Below, piece by piece: positions 10,652 through 18,960 of a stretch of DNA of 64,000 nt (position 1 is its first letter; each line of letters starts with the position of its first letter). This DNA is from CAIJMU01 sp035530275. Lineage in GTDB: Bacteria > Spirochaetota > Spirochaetia > Treponematales > Rectinemataceae. Location: positions 267,100 through 331,099 of the forward strand of contig DATKVC010000007.1 in the NCBI GenBank assembly GCA_035530275.1, given 5' to 3'. The notes below the pieces were generated by a model, which saw only the letters and a program-made list of their open reading frames with translations, had not been told where the DNA came from and made no database searches. The position numbers were made by a program, and so were the translations under genes.

Positions 10652-11743
10652 TCAGAACTCGAGGCTCGCCTTCAGCACCGGGCCGTAATGCACCAGATAG
10701 ACCGAGGGCGAGGCATCGACATGAGAGGAGTCCACGGTTCCCTTGGGCGTGATGCAGGTGAGGGTCTGGCCGCCGATGTTGTAGCCGAGGCCGAAACCGA
10801 GGCGGAGGCGCCCCAGGCCGCCCACCCACTGGAGGCCGAGGGTCAGGTTGTAGTCGACGAGCATGGGGATCTGCGTCGCGCTCCAGAGCGGAAGATGGTT
10901 GGCGTTTTCGATCCAGGCCTGGGCATCGGCGCCGATGGTGGAGATGCCCGCCCCCGCCCTGTCCTGGGTCCATAGCCAGGGGGCGAAGCCCTGCATTTGG
11001 CCGAAGACGCCCCTGCGGGCGATGGCCGAGTGAAGGCTGTCCACACCCAGGATGACCGAGTAGATGCCGAAGGCCATGTCGGGCTGGTAGAAGGATACGA
11101 CGGGCGCCCACCAGACCGAGGCTCGGCTCGTGTCGTAGGTCAGGCAATCGAGCTGCACAGGCAGGCGATAGGACATATAGCCGAGGCCGAGGTAGTCGAT
11201 GCCCCCCGAACCGGCTAGAAAATAGAGAAGATCCACGCTGATAAAGGGATTGTCGAAGCTCGATTGGGCAGGCATGCCGCCCTGGGGGCTGCCGAGCCAG
11301 GTGGCAGTTCCCTTGAGGCCCGAGGTCTCCACCCTGACTTCGAAGATGTCGTAGCCGAGGTAGCCCATCAGGCGGTTGAGCTTGCCGACGAAGTTGCTGT
11401 CCACATCCACGTCGAGGCCGACCCTCAGCTTGAGTTTCTTGAAGAAGAGCCCGCCCTCGTAGGTCGTGCTCGCCGTCCGGTCCATCGTCACGCTGAGCTG
11501 ATTGACCCGCGGCGTGGCGTAGCCGAAGAAGGAGTCGCTCAGGGCGTCCATGTCGCCCGAGGCCCAGTTGTTGAAGGGGGCAATGGAGAAGCTGCCCGAG
11601 GTCGAAAGGGCTTCGAGGAGGGAATTCCTAAGCGAAGCGGGGGAGAGATTGGGGATTTGAGCCGAAATCGGGATGCCGGAAAAGAGGAGAAGGAGGCTCG
11701 ATAAGACGGATCCGAGAACCCAAGGACGCGACGACCTAGGCAT
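10652..11743 (-). CDS. Predicted outer-membrane protein of unknown function
   Basis: 363 residues with a signal peptide (hydrophobic VLGSVLSSLLLLF, cleavage likely after ISAQ). The mature part alternates polar and hydrophobic residues and ends VLKASLEF; a terminal Phe on a beta-strand is the classic recognition signal for barrel assembly. The start is preceded by GGGGGA. It is followed by the CsgG-like exported gene 109 bp downstream on the same strand. Spirochaetes carry many such lineage-specific envelope proteins. No function is assigned. Confidence 0.65.
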   Translation of the reverse strand: MPRSSRPWVLGSVLSSLLLLFSGIPISAQIPNLSPASLRNSLLEALSTSGSFSIAPFNNWASGDMDALSDSFFGYATPRVNQLSVTMDRTASTTYEGGLFFKKLKLRVGLDVDVDSNFVGKLNRLMGYLGYDIFEVRVETSGLKGTATWLGSPQGGMPAQSSFDNPFISVDLLYFLAGSGGIDYLGLGYMSYRLPVQLDCLTYDTSRASVWWAPVVSFYQPDMAFGIYSVILGVDSLHSAIARRGVFGQMQGFAPWLWTQDRAGAGISTIGADAQAWIENANHLPLWSATQIPMLVDYNLTLGLQWVGGLGRLRLGFGLGYNIGGQTLTCITPKGTVDSSHVDASPSVYLVHYGPVLKASLEF

Positions 11744-11817
11744 GAATCACTGTCCCCCTTCTGCAATCCTAATGCCGCTACTCCGGTAATGCCATGACCT
11801 TGCGCCGTCACGGCCTC

Positions 11818-11846
11818 TTGAACCTTCCTTCCTTTATCACTATACT
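11818..11846 (+). promoter_or_regulatory. Sigma-70-type promoter of fusA
   Basis: TTGAAC (11818-11823), exactly 17 bp, TATACT (11841-11846): five of six matches at each hexamer. Transcription from about 11853 would give a leader of about 158 bases before fusA. The leader holds the tandem inverted repeats at 11939-11981. Confidence 0.75.
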
Positions 11847-11938
11847 CCGTTCTAACCGGCGTTTTTCAAATATAAGGCAGCTAACCGTAAGCTTTGCAAC
11901 TGAAATGCTCGAAACGAGAAGCCGACGGCATTCTGCTA

Positions 11939-11981
11939 CGATTCGATCGTGTCGAATCGACGATTCGATGGTTTCGAATCG
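11939..11981 (+). promoter_or_regulatory. Two tandem inverted repeats in the fusA leader, 22-bp period
   Basis: CGATTCGA ... TCGAATCG occurs at 11939-11946/11952-11959 and again at 11961-11968/11974-11981. Each has a five-base centre, and the centres differ (TCGTG and TGGTT). The repeats are perfect palindromic arms, offset by 22 bp, and end about 30 bp before the fusA ATG. They could be protein-binding sites or small RNA hairpins controlling EF-G synthesis. Confidence 0.7.
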
Positions 11982-12010
11982 ATGAATCATAGTGAGAGGT
12001 AGAGAGCGAC

Positions 12011-14101
12011 ATGGCCTTCGACATCACCAAGATGCGTAACATTGGCATCAGCGCCCACATCGACTCGGGCAAGACCACGCTTTCAGAGCGTATTCTCTTC
12101 TACTGCAACAAGATCCACGCGATCCACGAGGTCCGTGGCAAGGACGGCGCTGGCGCGACGATGGACTCGATGGACCTCGAGCGCGAGCGCGGGATCACCA
12201 TCCAGTCGGCGGCCACCAACGTCGAGTGGAAGGACAAGACGATCAACCTGATCGACACCCCCGGACACGTCGACTTCACCATCGAGGTCGAGCGCTCCCT
12301 CCGCGTCCTCGACGGGGCCATCCTCGTCCTCTGCGCGGTGGCCGGCGTCCAGTCCCAGTCCATCACCGTCGACCGCCAGCTCAAGCGCTACCACGTGCCC
12401 CGCCTCGCCTTCATCAATAAGTGCGACCGCACCGGCGCCAACCCCTTCAAGGTGAAGGCCCAGCTCGCCGAAAAGCTCGGACTCAACCCCGTCTTCATGA
12501 CCCTCCCCATCGGCCTCGAGGACAAGCTCGAGGGCCTCGTCGACCTCGTCGAGATGAAGGCCGTCTACTTCGACGGCGACGCCGGCGAGGATCTCCGCTA
12601 CGCCGAAATCCCTGCCCACCTCCAGGCCGACGCCGAAAAGTACCGCGAGGAGCTCATCGAGGCCGCCTCGATGTTCGACGACGAGCTCATGGAGGCCGCC
12701 CTCGAGGGCAACGCCACCAACGAGCAGATCATGGCCGCCGTCCGCAAGGGCACGATCAGCGACCAGCTCGTCCCCGTCTTCGTGGGCTCCGCCTACAAGA
12801 ACAAGGGCGTCCAGGTCCTCCTCGACGGCGTCTCCGCCTACCTCCCCGACCCCACCGAAAAGCAGAACGTCGCCCTCGACCTCGACAAGAACGAGGAGCG
12901 CATTACCCTGACGACGGAAGGCGAGAAGCCCACCGTCGCCCTCGCCTTCAAGCTCGACGACGGCCAGTACGGCCAGCTCACCTACGTCCGCATCTACCAG
13001 GGCCAGATCAAGAAGGGCGACGAGCTTCTCAACACCCGCGCCCGCAAGCGCTTCAAGGTCGGCCGCCTCGTCCGCATGCACGCCTCCACGATGGAAGACA
13101 TCACCGAGGGCTCGCCCGGCGACATCGTCGCCCTCTTCGGCATCGAGTGCGCATCGGGCGACACCTTCTGCGACCCCAAGCTCAACTACGCGATGACCTC
13201 GATGTACGTGCCCGAGCCGGTCATCTCCCTGGCCATCGAGCCCAAGGACAAGAAGTCATCCGACCAAATGGCCAAGGCTCTCAACCGCTTCACCAAGGAA
13301 GACCCGACCTTCCGCACCTTCGTCGACCCCGAGTCCAACCAGACCATCGTCCAGGGCATGGGCGAGCTCCACCTTGAGGTCTACATCGAGCGCATGAAGC
13401 GCGAGTACAAGTGCGAGGTCACCACGGGCATGCCCCAGGTCGCCTACCGAGAGGCCATCACCCAGCGCGCCGAGTTCCACTACACGCACAAGAAGCAGAC
13501 GGGCGGCTCCGGCCAGTACGGCAAGATCGCCGGCTACATCGAGCCCTGCGAAGAGAAGAACTTCGACTTCGTCAACTCGATCAAGGGCGGATCCATCCCC
13601 AGCGAATTCATTCCCTCCTGCGAAAAGGGATTCAAGGCCTCGATGGAAAAGGGCAGCCTCATCGGCTTCCCCATCGTCAACATCCGCGCCTGCATCAACG
13701 ACGGAGCCTCGCACCCCGTCGACTCCTCCGACATCGCCTTCCAGCTCGCCGCGATCGGCGGTTTCCGCGAAGCCTACGAAAAGGCCAAGCCCGTCATCCT
13801 CGAGCCCATCATGAAGGTCGAGGTCGAGGGCCCCACCGAGTTCCAGGGCAACATCTTCGGCTCCATCAACCAGCGCCGCGGCCTCATCACCGCGAGCTCC
13901 GAGGACGGCATGTTCTGCAAGGTCGAGGCCGAGGTGCCCCTTTCCGAAATGTTCGGCTATTCCACCGTGATCCGCTCCCTCTCCCAGGGCAAGGCCGAGT
14001 TCACCATGGAGTTCCTGAAGTACGGCAAGGTGCCGACCAACGTCTCCGACGACCTCAAGAAGAAATACCAGGAGAAACGTCGTGCCGAACAAGGTCGTTG
14101 A
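12011..14101 (+). CDS. fusA: Elongation factor G (spirochaete/mitochondrial-like EF-G1)
   Basis: 696 residues, full EF-G length. G1 is AHIDSGKTT, where typical bacterial EF-G has AHIDAGKTT, followed by TLSERILFY. G2/G3 are RGITIQSAA and DTPGHVDF, and G4 is NKCDRTG. Domains II to V follow, with the usual SGGSGQYGKI-like block in domain IV (KQTGGSGQYGKI). The S-for-A change and LSERILFY resemble the spdEFG1/mitochondrial EFG1 subgroup. It moves tRNAs and mRNA through the ribosome with GTP. GTP-ribosome recycling may need a second EF-G elsewhere. The last residues (RAEQGR) are encoded inside the first of a series of 28-bp repeats. Confidence 0.97.
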   Translation: MAFDITKMRNIGISAHIDSGKTTLSERILFYCNKIHAIHEVRGKDGAGATMDSMDLERERGITIQSAATNVEWKDKTINLIDTPGHVDFTIEVERSLRVLDGAILVLCAVAGVQSQSITVDRQLKRYHVPRLAFINKCDRTGANPFKVKAQLAEKLGLNPVFMTLPIGLEDKLEGLVDLVEMKAVYFDGDAGEDLRYAEIPAHLQADAEKYREELIEAASMFDDELMEAALEGNATNEQIMAAVRKGTISDQLVPVFVGSAYKNKGVQVLLDGVSAYLPDPTEKQNVALDLDKNEERITLTTEGEKPTVALAFKLDDGQYGQLTYVRIYQGQIKKGDELLNTRARKRFKVGRLVRMHASTMEDITEGSPGDIVALFGIECASGDTFCDPKLNYAMTSMYVPEPVISLAIEPKDKKSSDQMAKALNRFTKEDPTFRTFVDPESNQTIVQGMGELHLEVYIERMKREYKCEVTTGMPQVAYREAITQRAEFHYTHKKQTGGSGQYGKIAGYIEPCEEKNFDFVNSIKGGSIPSEFIPSCEKGFKASMEKGSLIGFPIVNIRACINDGASHPVDSSDIAFQLAAIGGFREAYEKAKPVILEPIMKVEVEGPTEFQGNIFGSINQRRGLITASSEDGMFCKVEAEVPLSEMFGYSTVIRSLSQGKAEFTMEFLKYGKVPTNVSDDLKKKYQEKRRAEQGR

Positions 14102-14192
14102 TTCGGCACGTGCCGAACAAGGCCGGTAATTCGGCTCGTTCCGAGCAAGGCCGCTAATGCGGCTCGCGCCGTGCCGGGTCGTCGATCCGGCG
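14081..14192 (+). repeat. Four tandem 28-bp hairpin-forming repeats across the fusA stop
   Basis: Units at 14081-14108, 14109-14136, 14137-14164 and 14165-14192, with a weak fifth to 14220. Each starts CGTGCCGAACAAGG or a variant and contains an inverted repeat. Examples are GTGCCGAA/TTCGGCAC in unit 1 and GCCGC-TAAT-GCGGC in unit 3. The compensating differences between units keep the stems. Unit 1 supplies the EF-G C-terminus and stop. They could act as tandem transcription terminators or mRNA-end structures. Confidence 0.85.
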
Positions 14193-14254
14193 CGGGGCGC
14201 GTAGGGCCGTCAAGGCTCCGTTACTCGCCCTCTTTCTTTCCCGGGGGCCCGACC

Positions 14255-14274
14255 TATAATTACTGATCAAGGAG
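14255..14274 (+). promoter_or_regulatory. -10 box and Shine-Dalgarno of the RecA-like ATPase gene
   Basis: A consensus TATAAT (14255-14260) is followed by AAGGAG (14269-14274), five bases before the ATG at 14280. The -35 region is poor (CTTTCT at 17 bp), so the promoter may be weak or factor-dependent. The transcript leader would be only about 12 bases. Confidence 0.5.
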
Positions 14275-14279
14275 TCCCC

Positions 14280-14984
14280 ATGCAGAAAGCGGAGCTTATT
14301 GCCAAGAGTCCGGTGCGCGTCCTCGAAAAGTCCATCGAGGGCGGGCTCTCCAGCGGCAACATCGGCGTCATCGCGAGCAGAAAGGGCGTCGGCAAGACTT
14401 CTGTCCTCGTCCAGATGGCCATCGACAAGCTTCTTCAGGGCAAGAAGGTCATCCACGTATCCTTCAGCCCCAACGCGACCCATGTCTTCGACTGGTATGA
14501 GAATATTTTCGGCGAAGTGGCCAAGAGGCGAGGCCTCGAACACGTCGACGAGGTCAAGGAAGAACTCGTCCACAACCGCGTCGTAATGAACTTCTCCCAG
14601 AGCGCCATCAAGACCGAGCAGGTCCTCGGATCCCTCCGCCACATGCTCGTCGAGGGCGGGTTCAAAGCCGAAACCCTCATCGTCGACGGCTTCAACTTCG
14701 TCAAGTCGAGCCCCGCCGAGTTCGAGAAATTCCACGCCTTCGCCGCCGAGATGGGCGTCGAGATCTGGTACTCCGCCACCCTCCCCCTCGAGGAACCCCT
14801 CGTCGGCAAGGACAACATCCCTCCCCTGCTCAAGGATTATCTGGCCATCATCGCCGTCCTCATCGTCCTCGAACCCAAGGCCGAGTACATCCACTTCAGC
14901 GTCGTCAAACACCACGACAAGCTCAACCCCGAAGACCTCAAGATCAAGCTCGATCCGAAGACGCTACTCATAGCTGACGTCTGA
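14280..14984 (+). CDS. RecA/KaiC-superfamily P-loop ATPase of unknown role
   Basis: 234 residues. Walker A is ASRKGVGKTS near residue 40, preceded by LEKSIEGGLSSGNIGVI as in KaiC/RadA-type proteins. Walker B is LIVDGFNF near residue 140. No DNA-binding loop, zinc finger or lid domain was recognised. The protein is cytosolic. It follows fusA but has its own -10 box. Its final 36 bp, including the stop, are repeated exactly at 15080-15115. Similar stand-alone ATPases in spirochaetes have no assigned function that I know of. Confidence 0.75.
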   Translation: MQKAELIAKSPVRVLEKSIEGGLSSGNIGVIASRKGVGKTSVLVQMAIDKLLQGKKVIHVSFSPNATHVFDWYENIFGEVAKRRGLEHVDEVKEELVHNRVVMNFSQSAIKTEQVLGSLRHMLVEGGFKAETLIVDGFNFVKSSPAEFEKFHAFAAEMGVEIWYSATLPLEEPLVGKDNIPPLLKDYLAIIAVLIVLEPKAEYIHFSVVKHHDKLNPEDLKIKLDPKTLLIADV

Positions 14985-15115
14985 GGATCGAGGCGGTCAG
15001 GATGACCGCTCCAAAGGGAAGCGGAACGGTTCTGCCGTTCCGCTCGTCATTTTCCGGCAGGACGTCGGAAAATGACGAGGATCCGAAGACGCTACTCATA
15101 GCTGACGTCTGAGGA
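14952..15115 (+). repeat. 36-bp perfect direct repeat of a gene 3' end (14952-14987 and 15080-15115)
   Basis: Bases 14952-14987 encode the last residues (DPKTLLIADV) and stop of the ATPase. The same 36 bases recur at 15080-15115 with no mismatch. The 92 bp between the copies are almost entirely inverted repeats. The second copy has no gene attached. Confidence 0.9.
14993..15079. other. Three consecutive perfect hairpins between the 36-bp copies
   Basis: Stem 1: GCGGTCA 14993-14999 with TGACCGC 15003-15009. Stem 2: AGCGGAACGG 15020-15029 with CCGTTCCGCT 15035-15044. Stem 3: CTCGTCATTTTCCG 15043-15056 with CGGAAAATGACGAG 15066-15079 (14 bp). Stems 2 and 3 share two bases, so they would compete. 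No coding potential seen. Confidence 0.8.
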
Positions 15116-15170
15116 CGGCAGAGCTCTGGCCCGAATTGAGGGCTGCCGAGCCTCGGCCGAAACGCGACTG

Positions 15171-15200
15171 GAGCCACCTGAAGGGGTGGCTCTTTTCTTT
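15171..15200 (+). terminator. Intrinsic terminator after the ATPase locus
   Basis: GAGCCACC (15171-15178) pairs with GGTGGCTC (15185-15192) around six bases, followed by TTTTCTTT. A textbook Rho-independent terminator that would close the fusA/ATPase region. Confidence 0.85.
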
Positions 15201-15311
15201 ATCCCCGGCCCGCTTCAGGCAATCAATGGCGATTTGGGCGCTGCGACACTATCCTTTGCGCTACGTCATACCAGCTGTCCGGCTTCACTGCCCGGACTAA
15301 AAGGAGGGGGC

Positions 15312-15740
15312 ATGAAGAGATTCTTCGTCGCACTATCCGTCGCTGTCATCGCGATCCTCGGCATGCATGCCCAGACCGTCTCGTTCGGTCTGGGCGACAC
15401 CGGCCTCGAGGCGAGCCTCAACGTCATCGGGGCGAGCGCCAAGGTCGACATGGGGGGCTTCACCGCGGAAGTGAGCCTCCAATGGGGCACGAGCCCGACC
15501 CAGGTCCAGACGGCGCTTTCGCAGGGTCTTCAGCCGGCCGAGGTCTATCTCGCGGCCGCCCTCGCGAACATGTCGGGGAAGTCCCTCACCTTCGTCGTCG
15601 GCGAGTACAAGAAGAACAAGGCGAAGGGCTGGGGCGCCCTCGCCAAGTCGCTCGGCATCAAGCCGGGCTCCAAGGAGTTCAAGGCCTTGAAGGATAAGAG
15701 CTCCGCCTCATCCGACAAGGCCAAGAAGAAAAAGAAGTAG
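15312..15740 (+). CDS. Small exported protein of unknown function
   Basis: 142 residues from MKRFFVALSVAVIAILG, with AAGGAGGGGG directly upstream. A signal peptide with probable cleavage after MHAQ is followed by a short beta-rich region, a helical segment (LQPAEVYLAAALANMSG) and a lysine-rich tail ending in six lysines. Probably periplasmic. No family recognised. It lies between a terminator and a convergent nucleotidase gene, so it is monocistronic. Confidence 0.7.
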   Translation: MKRFFVALSVAVIAILGMHAQTVSFGLGDTGLEASLNVIGASAKVDMGGFTAEVSLQWGTSPTQVQTALSQGLQPAEVYLAAALANMSGKSLTFVVGEYKKNKAKGWGALAKSLGIKPGSKEFKALKDKSSASSDKAKKKKK

Positions 15741-15782
15741 CCCCAGCCCGGGGCGGAAGTCCCGCCTCGGGTCGCGAGCCTG

Positions 15783-17603
15783 CTATTTAACTATATGGAT
15801 TCTTTCCTCCGTGGGCATCAGTGTCTTGTCCCTGGCCCAATCGAGGAGGACCTCGGCGTCGATGAATCCCGTGTCGACAGCGTCCTTGCCCGACTTGAGG
15901 GTCGTGTACTTGTCGCCGCCGGCGGCGATGAAGTTGTTGACGCAGACGGCGTAGGTCGCCGATGGATCGATGGCGGCATAGGAGCCGTCGGCCTGAAGCA
16001 CATTGGCGCCGCTCACCCGCTGTCCCTTCGCCTTGTCGGGACTGACATTGAAGGTAATGCCCGAGACGTAGGTAAGTGGGTTCTGGGGGAAATGCGGCCC
16101 GTAGTTCGTGAGGGCGAAATCGACGGCGTCCTCGAGGGTCGAAACGACCTGGGCGCCGCTCAGCTTCATCGTGACGAGGGTGTCGCCAAAGGGGATGATT
16201 TCATAGACCTGAGCCACCGTCAGCGGTCCCTGGATGAGATCGGTCCGCACGCCGCCCGCGTTGGTGATCGCGATCTGGGCGCCGGTCTTGAGGCGCATCG
16301 TGCCGGCGATGATGGGGCCGGGGCCGGAGTTGAGGCCGCGCTTCATGTCGGCCCCGACCTGGGTCGCAACCTGGGTCTGGAGCTGCTTGACGCCCGCGGC
16401 ATAGCCTTCGGCCAGGGCCTTCGCCGCGGGATCTCCCCCGCTCAGCGCGATCTCGGGGTGGGTCGCGAGGGCCATGGTCAGCTTGTCGTAATCTTTCGAG
16501 TAGAAAGCGGCGAGGTCGCCGGTGACCGGCACGAAGTCCTTTCCATTGAACTCGGCGATTGAAAGACCCTCGGCCGAATCGGTGAACTGCACGCGCTTCG
16601 GTTCGCCGGCGGGATTCGGAAGATCATAGACGCGGAACCAGTCATTGCCCACGACGGCGACCGGCTGGGCCGTCCAGGAATCAACCTTGCCCTGTTTGGT
16701 GAAATCGACCTTGATGTCGCCGACGACCTTGCCCCATTCCCAGGACTGGACAACGAGGACCTTGGCGCCCGAGGGATCGGTCGCGAGGGTCGGATAGGGG
16801 CCGAAGCTGCCGAGGCCGTCCGCCTTCCAGTCGCCGAGGAGGGTGTGGCTGTGGCCGCCGATGACCAGGCTGAGTCCGCTCACCTTGGATACGAGGTCGA
16901 GGTCCTCGGCGTAGCCGAGATGCGAGACGAGGATGATCGTGTCGACGCCCTTCGCGTGGAGATCGTCCACCGCGTTCTGGACGGGGGCGATGGGGTCGAG
17001 GAAGGAGATCGTCGCGCCTGGATTCGAGATGTAGGGAGTCTCGGGTGTCGTCGCGCCGATAAAGCCTACCTTGTGGCCGGCGACCGTCTTGATCAGATAG
17101 GGAGCGGGCGCGAGGGCCCCGATCGAGGGCTCTCCCCCGAAGTAGACGTTCGAGGTGACGATGGGGAATTTCGCGGCCGCGAGGAGCTTGTCGCGGAGGA
17201 CGGGAACGCCCTTGTCGAATTCGTGGTTGCCGAGGGTGGCGACATCGAGGCCGACGAGATTCCAGAAATCCACGTCGGCCTTGCCGAGGTACTTGGTGAA
17301 GTAGAGGGTGCCCTGGAAGAAGTCGCCTGCATGGATGACGAGACTGTTCGGATCCTCGGCCCTGAGCCTGCCGATGACGTCGGCGATCTCGGGGAAGCCG
17401 CCCATGTGAACGTAGACTGGTTTAGCGTTCAGGCCCTCGCCGAGATCGAGGGTCAGTTTGACGGTCGCCGGATCGAAATGCGAATGGGTGTCGTTGACAT
17501 GGATGAGGGTGAGGCTGAAATCTTGGGCGTCCTGCGCTCCGAGGCTGAAAGCCCCGAGGAACAGAACCAGGATCGTCAGCGCAAGCGCGCCAAATCTTCG
17601 CAT
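15783..17603 (-). CDS. Periplasmic 5'-nucleotidase / UDP-sugar hydrolase (UshA family)
   Basis: 606 residues from MRRFGALALTILVLF, a signal peptide cleaved near LGAQ. The GGAGG Shine-Dalgarno (CCTCC at 17609-17613) fixes this start against a long upstream open frame. The N-terminal metallophosphatase domain has VNDTHSHF, HAGDFFQG, GNHEFDKG and GGHSHT, which hold the dinuclear metal site. The C-terminal 5'-nucleotidase domain has TNAGGVRTD and IPFGDTLV. It hydrolyses nucleotides or nucleotide sugars outside the cytoplasmic membrane for nucleoside and phosphate scavenging. It stands alone and is divergent from the GNAT gene. Confidence 0.92.
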   Translation of the reverse strand: MRRFGALALTILVLFLGAFSLGAQDAQDFSLTLIHVNDTHSHFDPATVKLTLDLGEGLNAKPVYVHMGGFPEIADVIGRLRAEDPNSLVIHAGDFFQGTLYFTKYLGKADVDFWNLVGLDVATLGNHEFDKGVPVLRDKLLAAAKFPIVTSNVYFGGEPSIGALAPAPYLIKTVAGHKVGFIGATTPETPYISNPGATISFLDPIAPVQNAVDDLHAKGVDTIILVSHLGYAEDLDLVSKVSGLSLVIGGHSHTLLGDWKADGLGSFGPYPTLATDPSGAKVLVVQSWEWGKVVGDIKVDFTKQGKVDSWTAQPVAVVGNDWFRVYDLPNPAGEPKRVQFTDSAEGLSIAEFNGKDFVPVTGDLAAFYSKDYDKLTMALATHPEIALSGGDPAAKALAEGYAAGVKQLQTQVATQVGADMKRGLNSGPGPIIAGTMRLKTGAQIAITNAGGVRTDLIQGPLTVAQVYEIIPFGDTLVTMKLSGAQVVSTLEDAVDFALTNYGPHFPQNPLTYVSGITFNVSPDKAKGQRVSGANVLQADGSYAAIDPSATYAVCVNNFIAAGGDKYTTLKSGKDAVDTGFIDAEVLLDWARDKTLMPTEERIHIVK

Positions 17604-17802
17604 ACATCCTCCTTGCCGTGTGTGAGGGGGGAACGTGACTCGCGCCGGGGCGCGACGGTGCGACGACCGTAACCCAAAAGTGTGGGACGGCTTTCGGCCC
17701 TCGTCAAGGAATGAAGAATTAGCCTCCGGTAGCCATTGCCTTTCCATCGACTTGCCTCCGATCCCTCGCCGCGCCAGAATCGGGTTTTCGAGGAGGCTCA
17801 CA

Positions 17803-18291
17803 GTGGGCGATTTCCATCTCACGCGCGCGACGCAGCGCGATCTTTCCACCTGCGTCGACATCATGATGGATTCGATCCTCGGCGAGGAGTATTTTTCGCG
17901 CGAACTCGCCGAGGGAATTCTGTACGAAGGGATTACGCAGAGGCAAGTCTTCGTCGCGAAGACGGCGAAGGGCGAGATCGTGGGTTTCTTTCGCCTCGCC
18001 CTTTCAGGAGTCTTCCTGGTCTTCGCCTACATCCACCTTTTCGCGGTGCGGGCAGACAGTCGCGGCAAAGGCGTCGGCAACTTCCTTCTCGCCGAGGCCG
18101 AGCGCCTCATACGCGAGGAAGAAGGATACCCCGACATCAAGAAGTCCTTTCTCCTCGTCGGCAAGATCAACCGCCGCGCAAAGGCCTTCTACGAGAAACA
18201 CGGCTACAAGCGCATGGCGACCTTCGACAACCTCTTTTCGATCGGCGACACCGAGTTCCTGATGATGAAGGAACTCGGCAGCCTCGACTGA
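17803..18291 (+). CDS. GNAT-family N-acetyltransferase
   Basis: 162 residues from a GTG start with GAGGAGG six bases upstream; longer in-frame versions to 17635 lack a ribosome site. Motif A for acetyl-CoA binding is VRADSRGKGVGNFLL (R-x-x-G-x-G type), and motif B is INRRAKAFYEKHGYKR. It matches ribosomal-protein/small-molecule GNATs but no substrate can be named. It is convergent with the cysteine-hydrolase-like gene. Confidence 0.85.
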   Translation: MGDFHLTRATQRDLSTCVDIMMDSILGEEYFSRELAEGILYEGITQRQVFVAKTAKGEIVGFFRLALSGVFLVFAYIHLFAVRADSRGKGVGNFLLAEAERLIREEEGYPDIKKSFLLVGKINRRAKAFYEKHGYKRMATFDNLFSIGDTEFLMMKELGSLD

Positions 18292-18313
18292 TTCCGGGCC
18301 GCCCCGACCGGGA

Positions 18314-18931
18314 TCAATGGACGAGGAGGTCGATTCTCGTCAGCGTCACGTTGCCCCGGACGGCCGGCGCGTTCGTCAGGTGCCAAGCCACGTATTTCTC
18401 GGCGAAGGGCTCGGAGGAGGCGGTCCCGTCCACGGGAACGATGACCTTGAAGCCGCGCAGGCAGGCGCCGATGCTCGTGCCGAGGACGGCGCCCTCGGCG
18501 ACAAGGCCCGTGATGACGAGGGTCTTTATGCCCTTCGACTTGAGCCAGGCTTCGAGGTCGGTGCCGTAGAACTTGTCGACGCTCGAGCGGACGATGTGGT
18601 CGCTCGGCGCCGGCTTGAGCTCGGGCACGATCGATTCCGGCCCCGACTGTCCCGCGAGGCTATAGGCGACGAGGATTCCCGAGTTCCGCGCGAAGGCGAG
18701 GAGCCTCGCGACGCGGGGAACCGTGGCGGCCGCACGAGGCCGCCCGGCGATGATCCTGTCCTGGAAGTCGAGGAGGAGGAGGGCCGTGGTGGAGGGGTCG
18801 ATGACCGGCGCGACGAGGGCGGGCGCAGGCGGCGCCTGCACCGAAGACCATTCATCGACGATGGTCGGTCCCTCGGCCGAGACGGCGAGGCATGACAACG
18901 AAGCCACAATACTAAGTAGTAGTCCTTTCAT
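18314..18931 (-). CDS. Exported isochorismatase-fold protein lacking the catalytic cysteine
   Basis: 205 residues from MKGLLLSIVASLSCLAVSA, a signal peptide, with AAAGGAG upstream. The cysteine-hydrolase fold is clear: LLLLDFQD (catalytic Asp), DKFYGTDLE (catalytic Lys) and TGLVAEGAVLGTS. In the last block the family normally has the nucleophilic Cys where this protein has Ala (GAV instead of xCV). Export is also unusual for this mainly cytosolic family. It is therefore probably a non-catalytic binding protein or an enzyme with altered chemistry. Located 30 bp downstream of a chemoreceptor gene on the same strand. Confidence 0.75.
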   Translation of the reverse strand: MKGLLLSIVASLSCLAVSAEGPTIVDEWSSVQAPPAPALVAPVIDPSTTALLLLDFQDRIIAGRPRAAATVPRVARLLAFARNSGILVAYSLAGQSGPESIVPELKPAPSDHIVRSSVDKFYGTDLEAWLKSKGIKTLVITGLVAEGAVLGTSIGACLRGFKVIVPVDGTASSEPFAEKYVAWHLTNAPAVRGNVTLTRIDLLVH

Positions 18932-18960
18932 CCCCAGCTCCTTTGGCCCGCCCGATTCCG

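Noticed and set aside
11881..12078. Minus-strand small frames over the fusA leader
   Set aside because: They overlap the promoter, the inverted repeats and the fusA start and lack coding features.
12083..13081. Acidic Leu/Val/Glu-rich minus-strand frame inside fusA
   Set aside because: A mirror of the EF-G codons; no start signal and no independent support.
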